Source: Diplolepis rosae
Taxonomy: Eukaryota > Arthropoda > Insecta > Hymenoptera > Diplolepididae
Direction of reading: 5' to 3'
DNA: 64,000 nt
NCBI GenBank assembly: GCA_030998225.1
Contig: JAPYXD010000555.1
Coordinates: 2,914,001-2,978,000 of the forward strand
Shown: positions 35,601 through 44,814 of the stretch, in pieces
Layout: each line of letters begins with the position of its first letter
How positions within the stretch are numbered: the stretch's first letter is position 1
The notes under the pieces: generated by a model
The model's input: only the letters and a program-made list of their open reading frames with translations
Told to the model about the DNA's origin: nothing
Databases searched by the model: none
Position numbers and translations under genes: made by a program

Positions 35601-38198
35601 CGAATACGCGTAAGAATTATGGCAAGGAAGCACTTGAAAGTGATGTCGCACAGTACGTAGGTACGTACCTAGCTACGGATGGACGTGTGCAAGTGCGTAC
35701 GGACCGTTTCCAACTTCCTCCTCTCTGTCAATGCACTTGCGGTCCCTCTTTAATTAAAAAAGACCTCACAAGCTCGCTAGTGGAAGAGCCTTGCTTGTGG
35801 TGTTTCAACATCCACTTCTATCGCGACTGCATCTAACCACAGGAATCTCCCTTTTCATCCCCATTTTCATCTACTCTTTACATATTCCTTTATTTAATAT
35901 ACCCCCGACGAGTCTATCCTCACGGTGAACAACTTCAAATCACCCTCAAATAACTACCTAATTAAAAATCCCACAAAGTATGAAAACTCAAGGAATTTCC
36001 AAAAATTTTATCTCTCGAGAATCACCTTCCTATTCATTCAAATCAATTCAATCAGTCAATAATTAACAAGTGAAATCATCTTTATACAGCCAGAAGAAAG
36101 TTTTATTTAAATTTGAGAAATCGTTTTTTTAACTTCATTTCTTCAATTCGAAGTAAAAACACCTTTAGGACAAATATAAAATTTATTTGATTTTAAGAAA
36201 TTACCTTTTTAGACATTTTAAATAAAAGAAATTATTTTATTAACTTACTTTTTAGCAAATTTAGTTATTTAGACCAATTTTATAATTTCAAACTTGCAAT
36301 TCTTTTACATCATTTTTTAACATAATGTTCATCGGTCACACGTTCAAAATTGTTCAAGTCTCTTCCTTTGTATTTTTATAGAAATTTTTTTTCCTGTGCA
36401 GTTCATTTACATTCAGTTTAGACCAATTTTATAGGTTTACATATATAATTCATTTATATCATTTTATTACAATGTTTCTTTAAGGTTCTCTTTAGCAATT
36501 TTACAGAAAAAATTTTTTGTACAGTTTTGTTACAGTTTTACTGTATCGCAAATTTAGTTATTTAGTCCAATTTTATATTTTAACACCTGGAGGGTAAGGT
36601 GGGCAATTCTTTTATATCACTTTTTTACTACAATGTTCATCCGTCACATGGGCAATTTTTAAGATTCCTCCTTTGTATTTTTTATAGAAATAAATTCTCA
36701 CTGTTGAGGACTCCAACCCGAGTCGAAACGTTTGAAAGAATTTAAGAACTGAGTTTTCATTATTTCTGGACCCTAAAGCCACTTTATACATATATCGAAT
36801 ATTATTTATTTGATTTAAAAAAATATTCTGACTTATGTGACTACGCAGACATTTATTTTTTTAACCAAAGAAACTTTTTTCTGCGTGTATCCTGTATAAT
36901 TATCACTGACATTCTTTCAGCGAGAAAAATGTATTTTATTCAATTTATAAAAATAATTTAATTTGCTAAAATTACAGATTCAAGCTATTAAGGCCATGGG
37001 CCAAGCATAAAATATAAAATATCTTGCTCAAAATTTGGTAAATGTATCAGAAGATAATAAGGAAGGTCTGTTAACTTCGTTTTAGTAAAAATTCTGTAAT
37101 TTTTTTCATTTTAAATTATAAAACTCAAGTCTTATTGGTAATTACTGTCTGTTATGTCTTTAATATTCATAATGATATTTATTTATCATTTCCTGAATTT
37201 TAACCGATTTATTTTGATTTAAAATTATATACATTGAGAAAAAAATCGATATCCAGTTAGTGAATTGGTCACGTGACCCGCACGGCCCATGGCTATGAAA
37301 GGTATTATGTATATAAGAGTATATATTTATACAGCTACTCTTATACTAAATGATAATTAATTAAGGGATCATGCCACTTTAGCCCCCCCAAAGGATATTC
37401 TTAAGAATTTTTTTAGAAGTTTCTAATACAAATATTGATATAAAACTTGTTGAGCTTTTAATAAATAAATTCTTAAAATACAGGACAAAAATTTTTTTTA
37501 TTGATTTTACACGGTTTTTGTATGCAAAAATGTCAGGCAAACACAACTCTTCGAAAAGCAGGTAGGTCGCTTGCGCGGATAATTTCTCCATGAAAGACCA
37601 TTTGAAACAGATAAAGCAATGAGTTTTAGATTTAGTACGACAATGGCTATATCCTGAACCTCAACCAATAAAATCCATACAAACATTTCGAAATGGCGTA
37701 AATTTTTCGATTTTTTTTTTTTTTTTTTAAGAATTTCCGCAATTTTTAAATTTTTGCATGAATTTTATTAGTTGAGGTTACGAATATATCTACTGTCATA
37801 CTAAATCTAAAACTCTTTGCTTTATCTGTTTATATTAGCAACCTCTAAAAACATTCTTAAAAAAAGGCTTTTTTGGGGGAGCCTAGATTGGTATGATCCC
37901 TTAAAATACGAATTTAAAGTTTGAAAAGTCATTCCTCATGAAAGTCGAATAAAGAGAAATTAAGAGATGAAATTCTGAAGCGCTTAAGAGAGTAATTATT
38001 GTAAAGGAAGAACGAACATCTACTTACTATGAAATCTTGTTCCTCTTGTGGCAAGCAATTGCTGGAGTCGATGGAGGGTGTCTCTAGTAGCTTTCTCGTG
38101 TTTATCTCGAGCTCGGGCTTGCAGCCGCATTTCCATATCGGCTGAACAACATACCTCACCTCCACTGCTTATACCTCCACATGTACTCAGTTCTCTCG
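23294..38198 (-). CDS. dlp: Glypican, Dally-like (GPC4/6) type; seven exons, 5' exon not found
   Basis: This gene encodes a GPI-anchored heparan sulfate proteoglycan core protein. In insects such proteins act at the cell surface as co-receptors and distributors of Wnt, Hedgehog and other morphogens. Seven minus-strand exons (38198-38028, 28675-28533, 25733-25485, 25365-25197, 24577-24172, 23986-23817, 23625-23294) have GT/AG borders and matching phases and give about 545 residues. Visible landmarks are the CC pair (GGEVCCSADMEMR), the central block KTYGILYEQNAYVFTDLF, MKEMRPFGDVPSKL, the NVMKGCLA cysteine block, GPFNIEMLVRPINLKISEA, GCGRPLLGRRRRRD, FWVYLPYQLCND, SAYNGHDVDWIDT, the HS-site SGSGSGD and a hydrophobic C-terminal tail. 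SAYNGHDVD and the SGSGSG tail match the GPC4/6 subfamily better than GPC3/5. The signal peptide and the first N-terminal cysteines are missing, so the start lies upstream. The family call is very firm; dlp rather than dally is quite firm. Confidence 0.95.
23817..23986 (-). CDS. dlp: dlp exon: conserved stretch before the HS attachment region
   Basis: The exon encodes YIYPVSSDGETQTLNPEV, a short variable stretch, then RDQLFQLTTITNRLRSAYNG and HDVDWIDT. The pattern AYNG-DVD-D just before the glycosaminoglycan sites is shared with vertebrate GPC4 and GPC6 and is a main reason for choosing dlp over dally. The acceptor is tttttcag and the donor ACAG|GTAATT; phases fit both neighbours. Confidence 0.95.
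24172..24577 (-). CDS. dlp: dlp exon: core end, convertase-type site and linker
   Basis: This is the largest exon found (406 nt). It opens with EAVNNVADRLLGPFNIEML and VRPINLKISEAIMNFQENS, the most conserved stretch of GPC4/6-type glypicans. After VFTGCGRPLLG comes a run of five arginines (about 24399-24413) followed by an acidic, serine-rich stretch (DSKELDLESLNFDQDSMTED). This is where a proprotein convertase cuts many glypicans into two disulfide-linked chains. The exon then gives FWVYLPYQLCND and ECWNGTHVDK, which contains one N-glycosylation sequon (NGT). It splices out two bases into a Lys codon. Confidence 0.97.
25197..25365 (-). CDS. dlp: dlp exon: cysteine-rich NVMKGCLA segment
   Basis: The exon follows a cgtag acceptor and ends at GTTG|GTGAGT, leaving one base. 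It encodes PSPECAAALTRMTVCPSCSG, then LACSDMCANVMKGCLA and LDAEWNHFV. The spacing C-(9)-C-P-x-C, then CSDMCxNVMxGCLA and WN-F, is the glypican cysteine-rich signature whose disulfides hold the core fold. The overlapping plus-strand ORFs here are shadows. Confidence 0.96.
25485..25733 (-). CDS. dlp: dlp exon: core segment with MRPFGDVP
   Basis: This exon is exactly 83 codons and is in phase 0 at both ends (acceptor ttttag, donor GTAAGT). It begins VDLDDVMDNFFNTLYQKMF and continues through NSQYNFDAKYLECVGMH, MKEMRPFGDVPSKLGNQVK and AFSQALTIAADVLKNMQS. The PFGDVP turn and the helices around it are hallmarks of the glypican core. Confidence 0.96.
25734..28532. other. dlp intron, 2.8 kb
   Basis: AT-rich, with one TIR element (27010-27353). 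The plus-strand ORFs at 26428, 26868 and 28124 have no recognisable domain. Confidence 0.6.
27010..27353. mobile_element. 344 bp TIR element in a dlp intron
   Basis: GTCCAAGCAACAGGG on the left and the same read inward on the right are flanked by TA (27008-27009 and 27354-27355). Only about 18 bp of the ends match. It lies in the 2.8 kb intron between 25733 and 28533. Confidence 0.5.
28533..28675 (-). CDS. dlp: dlp exon: core helix segment
   Basis: The exon opens after a ttttttcag acceptor and completes an Asn codon with the base left by the upstream exon. It closes with a TCG codon before GTAATAAC, in phase 0. It encodes NYFQDLLLSSKIGFHDMF, then KKTYGILYEQNAYVFTDLFK, then ELENYYATGS. The pattern TYG-LY-QN---F-DLF-EL--YY is highly conserved in glypican cores. 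Confidence 0.95.
28676..30522. other. First part of the 9.35 kb dlp intron, no element seen
   Basis: A purine-rich stretch (29210-29290, AGAGGGGAAAAAGAGAGG type) and otherwise ordinary AT-rich sequence. Confidence 0.5.
30523..30570 (+). repeat. Solo end of a TTAA/GGCCATG element
   Basis: TTAA (30523-30526) is followed by GGCCATGAACCAACTGGACC and GTGACTAAATT, a left end like that at 38738. No right partner was found before the next family member starts at 30683. Confidence 0.45.
30683..31290. mobile_element. TTAA/GGCCATG family element (right target site decayed)
   Basis: The left end is TTAA (30683-30686) followed by GGCCATGCCCTAGATGGGCC and ACGTGAG. The right end, read inward, is GGCCATGTCCTAGGTGGGCC with ATGTGACC. 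The pairing is clear, but the right TTAA is now ATAT. Ends with CACGTG-like cores recur in this family. It lies in the 9.35 kb dlp intron. Confidence 0.65.
32201..32539. mobile_element. TTAA-flanked element with long TIRs
   Basis: TTAA (32201-32204 and 32536-32539) encloses ends that pair over GATCCGATCCCTACCTTACC and CGACAC on the left with the reverse complement at 32497-32520. The outermost bases (GGCCATG and, inward from the right, GACCATT) place it in the GGCCATG family. A related fragment (AAGGTAGGAATGGCCATGGC) lies at 31598-31624. Confidence 0.7.
33271..33344 (-). tRNA. tRNA-Ala(GGC)-like sequence, probably a pseudo-tRNA
   Basis: On the minus strand 74 bases fold as a cloverleaf: acceptor ACCTCCG/CGGAGTG (5 of 7 pairs), T8 A9, D arm ACTC/GAGC, anticodon stem TTCGA/TCGAA with loop CCGGCAA (anticodon GGC), variable loop AGGGC, T arm CTGGG/CCCAG with loop CTCGATA. 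Ten bases downstream is a T6 run, a Pol III terminator. Against function: C33 instead of the near-invariant T33, no GG in the D loop, and no G3:U70 alanine identity pair. It is better seen as the tRNA-derived part of a mobile repeat. Confidence 0.5.
33350..33630. repeat. Foldback beside the pseudo-tRNA
   Basis: TTTCTGATTTTTCTAAATCA followed by TTTCAGTCGATTATGTC (33410-33449) recurs inverted at 33574-33612. The enclosed about 120 bp is AT-rich with no ORF. It may be the outer part of the same tRNA-derived repeat as 33271-33344. Confidence 0.5.
34527..34720. repeat. Foldback with a split tRNA-like sequence
   Basis: 48 bp perfect inverted repeats (34527-34574 and 34673-34720) enclose two tRNA pieces in opposite orientation. 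On the minus strand, 34572-34598 holds the 5' half with A box TAGCTCAGTGG and acceptor GCCTGTG. On the plus strand, 34624-34677 holds the anticodon arm (CCGGCAA loop) and T arm with B box GGCTCGAATCC and acceptor CGCAGTC. A T6 run follows on the plus strand. Joined, the halves would give a cloverleaf with 6 of 7 acceptor pairs. It sits within the element at 33644-35041. Confidence 0.8.
34725..34838 (-). repeat. Conserved flank of the tRNA-like foldback, copy 2
   Basis: This is the reverse complement of 1783-1880, with CGATATAAGAGTTTGAAATT and CACCTGTCGACAACGTATCC. It continues into GTAGGCAGTGACAAAAATTT, which also follows the copy at 50720-50760. Confidence 0.75.
35042..36084. other. dlp intron DNA with a GC-richer patch
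   Basis: 35580-35850 is less AT-rich, with repeated GTACGTA motifs and a 79-codon plus-strand ORF (35597-35836) ending FNIHFYRDC. No domain or splice context supports it as a gene. Confidence 0.4.
36087..36887. mobile_element. Probable 0.8 kb TA-flanked element
   Basis: The left end CAGCCAGAAGAAAG and the right end, inward, CACGCAGAAAAAAG are similar, with TA on both sides (36085-36086, 36888-36889). The body repeats ATTTAGTTATTTAGNCCAAT and TTATAGAAATTTTTT-like phrases two or three times. Two CATCNGTCACA motifs (36331, 36630 areas) also suggest internal duplication. Confidence 0.45.
36988..37294. mobile_element. TTAA/GGCCATG family element, right end decayed
   Basis: TTAA (36988-36991) plus GGCCATGGGCCAAGC opens it. 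GGTCACGTGACCCGCACGGC (37266-37285) and CCATGGC close it, but the right TTAA is gone. The interior matches the element at 44561 near its end (ATCGAT... ATTTTAAATCAAAATAAAT in inverse). Confidence 0.6.
37361..37904. mobile_element. TTAA-flanked 536 bp element, GGGATCATGCCA ends
   Basis: TTAA at 37361-37364 and 37901-37904 frames inverted ends GGGATCATGCCA (left) and GGGATCATACCA (right, inward), followed by CCCCCCAAA-type tracts on both sides. Longer, imperfect pairing runs through TTCTTAAGAATTTTTTTAGA. No ORF is credible. TTAA duplications fit a piggyBac-type MITE. Confidence 0.75.
38028..38198 (-). CDS. dlp: dlp exon (first one found): N-terminal CC-pair segment
   Basis: The exon starts after a CAG acceptor (gttgacag) with two bases completing a codon, and ends in front of GTAAGTAG leaving one base. 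It encodes ELSTCGG, GGEVCCSADMEMRLQ and a basic helical stretch ending TRGTRFH. The cysteine pair followed by a charged helix is the glypican N-terminal lobe pattern. Because it begins in mid-codon it cannot be the start exon. A longer reading with an ATG exists in this frame, but it runs through the acceptor into the intron and has no signal peptide. Confidence 0.9.
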
Positions 38199-38737
38199 CT
38201 GTCAACAAACAATAGAATATAATTAAAAACTTTCAACAGTTAATGGTATTTAATTATTGAGACTGATTTTCAAAACAACCAAGTATTCTACTATATTTTA
38301 ATCAGAAATCAAAAAATGTATTCATTTTTTTTCATTTTATTTGTTTACCATAATTTCTATGATAAATTAAAAGTCCAATTAATCATGATGAAAGAAGCTT
38401 TTATGGGGGTACGTAATAAGATGCTGAGGTTTAAGGATAAAAAGTGCGAAAAAGGAATACAGAAAAAACATCGGTCTAGCAAGTGGTTTGTAAGGAGTTA
38501 CGAGTGAACTCAAGACTTTTCAGAATGTTTACAAAAGAAATACTTTCAGGGCCAAGAACGTGCTTCGAGAGTTCAGTAAATGTAATTTGATTCTCAGGAA
38601 CAAGAAAGTGTTACTTCTTGATAGAAATTTAATACTCTTTCTTTTTCTATTTTCTGAATAAACTACAAAATATCAATACTTGAACATGACAATGCAACAG
38701 ATAAGAGTATAGGTATATTTGATCAATTGAACAAACA

Positions 38738-39104
38738 TTAAGGCCATGGTTCAATTGGACCACGTGACTAAATTATACATTTATTCGTTCATGTAAGATA
38801 ACTTTTTTAATTTACAAAGTATCTTTCTAAAAATTTGAGAAACGTAACAAAAGACAATAAAGCACCTTCTCTTAACTTCTATTTAGTAAAAATTTTGAAA
38901 AAAATTCAATCACTTTTCGACAATTACAGTTAACTGTAAAATTTTTTGCAAAATTTTCACTCAAACGAGCTTGACAGACGTTCTCTATCGAGTTCTGTAG
39001 TATTTTCCAAATTTTCAGGAAGATATTTTGTAAAACAAAAAAGTTATCTTACTCTAACATTTACAGGAATTTGGTCACGTGATTTGGTTGATCCATGACC
39101 TTAA
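38738..39104. mobile_element. TTAA/GGCCATG family element with both TTAA sites
   Basis: TTAA (38738-38741 and 39101-39104) encloses 359 bp. The left end is GGCCATGGTTCAATTGGACC then ACGTGACTAAATT; the right end, inward, is GGTCATGGATCAACCAAATC then ACGTGACCAAATT. The inner stretch from 38795 is an AT-rich imperfect inverted repeat, with AAGATAACTTTTTT paired to AAAAAAGTTATCTT. A truncated copy is at 56533-56766. Confidence 0.75.
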
Positions 39105-39865
39105 GTATTAATATTAAGCGACAGGAATTAAAATTTACTGAACAAAACTAGCATTGTTTTAAAAAAACCTGCAGTTTCCTGGAAAATCTGCACCCTCTGT
39201 TAATTTCTCGATTGTCGTTACAGAGTGGTGAGCACGAATATTAGGGCTGTGATACCAATTATGTGCACTTTCCGTTGAGATGTTATGAGCCTCGAAATAA
39301 AATAAATTGACACCAGTATAACCTCATTGCAAACAGATATATGTATATATGTATGATAGCAACATTTACGATAATTGAACTTACTCAGGCATTTATGCTT
39401 TTAATTATTCTTATTAAATTTCAGTAAGTTATTTAATTACGGCTAAGTAGTTTTTTAATCAATTCAATGGCTTTACTACTTTGATAAAATTAATTCAAAC
39501 ATCAAGTTTTTATCAAAGTAAGTAATTAATTGATAATAATTATCAGTAGACACAGCTATTTTTAATCCTGGATGAACTTGGCAAGACTTTATGAAGCTTT
39601 CTCTTGTATTTGGCTTTCTTCTAAGTTTCAAATTCATAAAATGGTGCTTGCTTATATACATAAGCCACCTTAATCGTCTAGAGTACTTTCACGTGTCTAA
39701 GGGACTATCCTAAACCTAGAAAGTTTTGCCAAATAATGTTTCTCTTTTCCCCCTTTTATTTCAAGAAAACGAAAACTTTCCTTTTACTCCTTACTAAAGC
39801 TGCCGAGACAGGCGAATCTGTTTGTAATTGGCAGGAATATTTGGTGTGAAAATGCTTCTCAAACT

Positions 39866-40430
39866 GCCCTCTAATAAATGAACGAGACGAAATAAGTGTT
39901 CAAAATGAACTGCAACAAGCTCAAAAGGAACTAATTTGGTTTAATTTGAGCTTAAAGTAATTCAACCACGAAAATTAGACTAAGGCAAACATAGATAATT
40001 TTGCATTCAAGAATAGCAATATTATTATTGAAGGGCTAATTTGAAAGAGGAAAAAGAATCTTCACAACTTTACCGTTCCCAATTTTCGGAAATAAATTCT
40101 TTAATGGCTGAAACAATTAAAAATGAATTTTCCAAAACAAAATTCTTATAAATAAATTGCTGAATTTTGTAATAACTTATTCATTTTAGAAAATTATAAA
40201 CGTTTAAGTTGTAGAGAATCTTTTTCCCGAAAAAATGATACGTGATTTATTAGAACCACATCATTTTTTTAAATTTGGTATGAAGCTATAAGGACAAAAG
40301 TTCAGCAAAAATAATATTTTTTAAATAGCCCTTCAATAATAATATTGTTATTATTGAGAGCAAAATTACCTAGTTTTGCCTGAGGTCTAACTTTCGTGGA
40401 TGAAGTACCTTAAATCTGGTTCTTTTCAAA
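39866..40430. repeat. Dispersed foldback family, copy 2 (most complete)
   Basis: The left tail (CCTCTAATAAATGAACGAGA, then GTTCAAAATGAACTGCAACA) and the inner block TTATTATTGAAGGGCTAA lead to the inverted block near 40322-40345 and the right tail TTTTGCCTGAGGTCTAACTT. It lies in the dlp upstream intron. No coding sequence or target duplication is visible. Confidence 0.65.
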
Positions 40431-40460
40431 TATTATATTAGTGCTATATATACTTAATTT

Positions 40461-40505
40461 AAAGGATTTGAAATCCTTCTCTGGAAAAAGAGACGCTTTC
40501 GACAT
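40461..40505 (+). repeat. Truncated arm of a tRNA-like foldback
   Basis: AAGGATTTGAAATCCTTCTC, then TGGAAAAAGAGACGCTTTCGA, resembles one arm of the foldback at 34527 (TTGAAAATCTTTCTGTGG... GACGCTTTCGA). No second arm or tRNA part follows. Confidence 0.45.
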
Positions 40506-43195
40506 AATTGATATTATTTTTTTAGAGTAATATTTCTTTCAATGAACTTTAAAGAAGAGAAAATTTGAATATTGAAAATATGTATAAGTGAAATTGGTAA
40601 ACGGAAAAAAATAGTTCAATAAAGTGAATAGAACTGTGTCAGAGTTGGGGATACAAGCATTTACGGAACAGAGTTTTGGAAAATTCACAAAACTTTTCAG
40701 AATAAAATGCGGAACTCTTGAACAGTTCTATAAATTTTATTAAACTATTTTTTCCATGTAGTTTCATTGATTTTTAATGTATTTCTAGATTAAGGCATGG
40801 ATAAGTTATATTTGTATAGAACCTGTGAAAATACGATATCAAAAGGTATATTCAGTGATCAATTTAAGGGTTATATATTCTCTCATCCCTTGTAGTTATT
40901 GGTTTGAGAACGTTATATTGCTTATCTGGCAATGTTACCAGTCTACCGCCTAAGCTAATTTCAGTTTCCAACCATATAACATCCAACCCTCGATCTCAAG
41001 AAAGTTTGAAACTCGACATAAAAGTAATCGCAATTCATTTCAAGGGGGCGAATCGTTTTCTTACGTTTCCTTTTTCCTACCTTAAAAAAAGTAATAACAT
41101 CAGAGCAGTAAATTACCATGGAAAATATTTCTTTTAAAGGCTTCACGAAAAATTTAAATTTTTAACATTTCTTCAAATTACAAGCTGTGCAACTAAACAA
41201 TATTTTATAAATTAGTTCAATTGCATTAAAATAAAAATAAAAATAATCTTTTTATAAACATGATCCCTTTGATTTAAGATTTGCCAACAAGATAAATAAG
41301 TAATTATTGCACTATTCCCTGATGCATTGTTTCGTCAGAAACTAAAGGAAGTATCACAAAAGATGAAGGTAAAGAGTCATTAAATGTTGGTCGGTACGAC
41401 TTGAAATGTTGAATGCGAAAGATCAGACTAAATGCGGTTGTATCGGTGTACGTTTGTTATAATCGCAGCGCAACGGTGCAGTGTTCAAACGACGAAGGTT
41501 TTCCGTCGCGACGTACTTCCGAGACACAAAAGACGATTCACTATAGTACTGCAGTACTGTGCACATAAGGATTCCCTGCTTAAATGCAACACGAAAGTCG
41601 TTTTCTCGGAAGAAATAATCAGAAAGAAAGGAATATCAACTTTCCTTTTACTTTTAACCTTTCCACAGGAAAATATTAATTTATCACGTTTTTATATTAT
41701 GTGTATTTAATATAAATTATATATTAATAAAGTTTTATATCAGTTTTAAAATCAAGCTATAAGAAAATTCCTTAAAGTTCAATATTTAAAGGAGTAGAAG
41801 AAAAAAGGATGTGAAAATAGATATGTGAATAAGAACATCAGAATATCCGATCAATGACTTTTATTTTTAGATTTAAAGTCTACATGTATTTTATAATGTC
41901 TAAAGTTAGAATATAGGAGACACGTGCTGATGTATTGTTCAGTGATAAAACCGGTTGATTATGCTCAGAGTAATTTGGGTTTATCAGAGCGTATTTTTTG
42001 TATGGTAAAGGTTAAACTTATTGCCCTCTCTTTGGCTTCTATACATGTACACGAACATCTGACGCATCGTTTATCGATTGACGATGCACCTAACTTTTTC
42101 TATGGAACGCTATACTTTCGTTAAATGAATCATATGAAATTAATATAGTTCAGAAGTATCTCTGACAAACATTATAGTTTATGGATTCGCTGAAAATAAG
42201 TTAAGTTATAGTTAAAAGAGGGTTAAATGTAAGTTTATTGGAAAAGTTTTTAATATTAAACTAAGTTGTGCATTTCTAGTAAATATTCCCGAAAATTTGA
42301 GTATTTAATTGAATATTAAACAACTTTTTTGCTATATGTTAAAGGTTAAGCTAAAAATTCGATGGTATTTCCGTTCAAAGTGAATTCTAATTTCACGATT
42401 TTAAATGATCGCGGTGAAAAAGTAAATTGAAAGTTTATGGTATGAGCGTTGAAATTTTCCTCATTCCGCTTAAAGTAGACAATTTCGTCTTCTACTTCCC
42501 AAGATTTCTGAATTCATTTGAAAGTAAATTTTAATGAGATTTTATCTCATAGATCTTAGCATAAATAAGATTAAGATCTTCTCACTTTTATATAGATACT
42601 TTTAATGAAGAAAATCGATAACCTTATTGCGCAACAGTCTATTAGGAATGAATAACAACTCACTTGTTTATTAATACAAGTTAAACACAGATTTAAATTC
42701 TACACTTATAAGAATGTAGAAAATCATTCAAATCTTGATTTGCAATATACAACTGACTACTTTTTTAAAGCATTAAAACAGTATAAAATACGTATAAATG
42801 TATAAAATAATTACGGTGATAACATTTTTACGAAAAAATGTGTATTTGATGCGAAAATTAACTTGTATAAAAATTGAATATTATACATATCTTAAAAATA
42901 TATCAAGCTTTCTGAAACGTTGCAGAGAATTAGGTGAGATAAAGGACAAGGCAGTATCTATTTCCAAGCACACGTAAATTCGTTCCCTGGTGGCTAACAT
43001 CCCTTTTCGTTTCCCTTTGCGGCTTCTCTAATGTTTGTTCATTGTGTCATATTTCATTTATAACAAAAATGAGTCACTTCTAAGGTATACAGATTGAAAT
43101 CATTATCGTAAGTTACTGATGCCCTCGTATTCCGTTGATTATAAAAAGTTGAAGTGAAATATACACTGTTCATCATTTGAAAATTTATTATAATG
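40506..43195. other. dlp upstream intron, no element seen
   Basis: AT-rich. The 92-codon plus-strand ORF at 41432-41710 has a basic, Arg-rich first half and no recognised domain; likely chance. Confidence 0.45.
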
Positions 43196-43384
43196 AATCA
43201 CATTGTTAGAAATGTTCGGAAAATTACCAAATTTGTATATGTCACAAAGGTAACGTAAGATTTGACGATATTTATGATGATTTTGAGTAAAGGTATCTTG
43301 AAACTGCGAAAAATGTGCTGAATTTTCTTAAAATGTATCTTAAAACTACTAAACTGTAACAGAATGTTTATAAAATTTATCATA
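43196..43384. repeat. Partial CACTGTTAAAAAT family copy
   Basis: GTTAGAAATGTTCGGAAAAT, then GTAACGTAAGATTTGACGAT and AGTAAAGGTATCTTGAAACT follow the order of the 59441 copy for about 190 bp, ending ATAAAATTTATCATAAAATT. Confidence 0.5.
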
Positions 43385-43854
43385 AAATTTTAGTTTATTA
43401 ACAAGATGACGTATACGTCTTAATTATATAATCTCTGAAATAACCAATAGCAATATTAATGACGGTTGGCAGCACCATCAACCTCAAATATTAAAGTAAA
43501 TGCATTGCAAGTTGTATATTTAAAAAAAAAATTCGTCCTATAGAGAATTATAAAGAAATAATCTAAAATGTAAATAGTGAAAATGGGTTGTTCATTTGAA
43601 GGGTTGAAGTGGTTTTTTTTCTGCTAGATCTTATTACGTTAAATGTGGAATATGTGATATATTACCATATTATCTTTAATAAAAAGTTGTTGTAGTGAAA
43701 AAAAGCAATAAAGGAAGGAAGTAATTTATTGTTACACGGAACTTTTATCTCACTATATGTATAAATATGCATAAAATAAGATGGATTATATTGATAAAAA
43801 TGCTAGATTGACTTTATAATAACATTGACAAGTAAAGATCTGATCAATAGTTAA

Positions 43855-44215
43855 ACTGTTACATCGTTACATGACCGCATGGTAGATATAAGCAGGTCTT
43901 GGGGTATTTTAGGACGAGGCTCAGAGAACCAAAAGCTGGTAGGGGTAAGAAGACATAAGGGTTGCTAGGAAACACCCTTCTCCACGTGTTACATTGCATT
44001 ACCCTATCCGAATAGAAGGGGCGAGAAGATGGTAGGTCTAAGGGATGAAGTGAGAGGCAGAGGCGAGTCACTCGATTGGTTGTGCGAAGCAACAATTTCC
44101 GAATGAGCCAGAGGCATCTAGGTTTCGGTGGAAACTGACGGAACCTAGATGTTCCGTGACCTTGAGGCGATAATAGGATCCTATCCTGATCTCCGCACCC
44201 CCTGATTTAATCAAC
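43855..44215. other. GC-richer island in the dlp upstream intron, unidentified
   Basis: The segment stands out from AT-rich flanks and contains CATCTAGGTTTCGGTGGAAA and GACGGAACCTAGATGTTCCG, which form a short inverted pair (CATCTAGGTT / AACCTAGATG), and GATAATAGGATCCTATCCTG. A 78-codon minus-strand ORF has no recognised domain. A retroelement remnant is likely but not shown. Confidence 0.3.
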
Positions 44216-44352
44216 GAACAAAATCTAACAAGGAATCTTAAACTTTCGACCTTTTCTACAACTTTTTGGGCGGCATCATTCCTAGAACCTTTGACTCAAG
44301 AATTTTTTTAAACTTTACCACTTAATAATACCTCTTGGGACAAATCAATATC

Positions 44353-44560
44353 TTAATGCCATGAATCAACGAAACCATATAAACGATATAGTATTTTTTT
44401 GTCTGTAAACTTTTCTCTATTCAAAATGAGATATCAAGTTAAAAATTTCTTTGCTCTTACAAATTTTTGACTTAATATCTTATTTTACATGGACAAAAGT
44501 CTATATGCCAACAAGAAATTACTATATCGATCATACGGTCTGGTTGATCCATGGCCATAA
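44353..44560. mobile_element. TTAA-family element sharing a target site with its neighbour
   Basis: TTAA (44353-44356) and TGCCATGAATCAACGAAACC on the left pair with GGTCTGGTTGATCCATGGCC (44537-44556) on the right. The ATAA at 44557-44560 is also the left boundary of the next element. The core TAAACGATATAGTATTTTTT also has an inverted partner. Confidence 0.6.
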
Positions 44561-44814
44561 GGCCATGGGCCATGCAGGCACGTGACCAATTCAGTCCCCG
44601 GCTATCGATTTTTTCTGCATATATAAAATTTTAAATCAAAATAAATGGGTAAAAATTTAGGAAATGATAAATAATAGCATATGGAAGGAATAGAGAAAGG
44701 CATAGTGTATTAGAATAAAATGTTTAATACCAACTCAGTGTCTTGAGTTCTGCTGCACTGGTCTAACACTCTCGGTGATTTTTGTCACGTGACCTGCTTG
44801 GTTCATGGCCTTAA
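44561..44814. mobile_element. TTAA/GGCCATG family element, 250 bp
   Basis: It starts GGCCATGGGCCATGCAGGCA with CGTGACCAATTCAG and ends, read inward, GGCCATGAACCAAGCAGGTC with ACGTGAC, then TTAA (44811-44814). It sits directly against the element at 44353-44560. Confidence 0.65.

Noticed and set aside
35597..35836. 79-codon plus-strand ORF as a gene in the dlp intron
   Set aside because: No domain, no splice context; the GC-richer patch explains the lack of stops.
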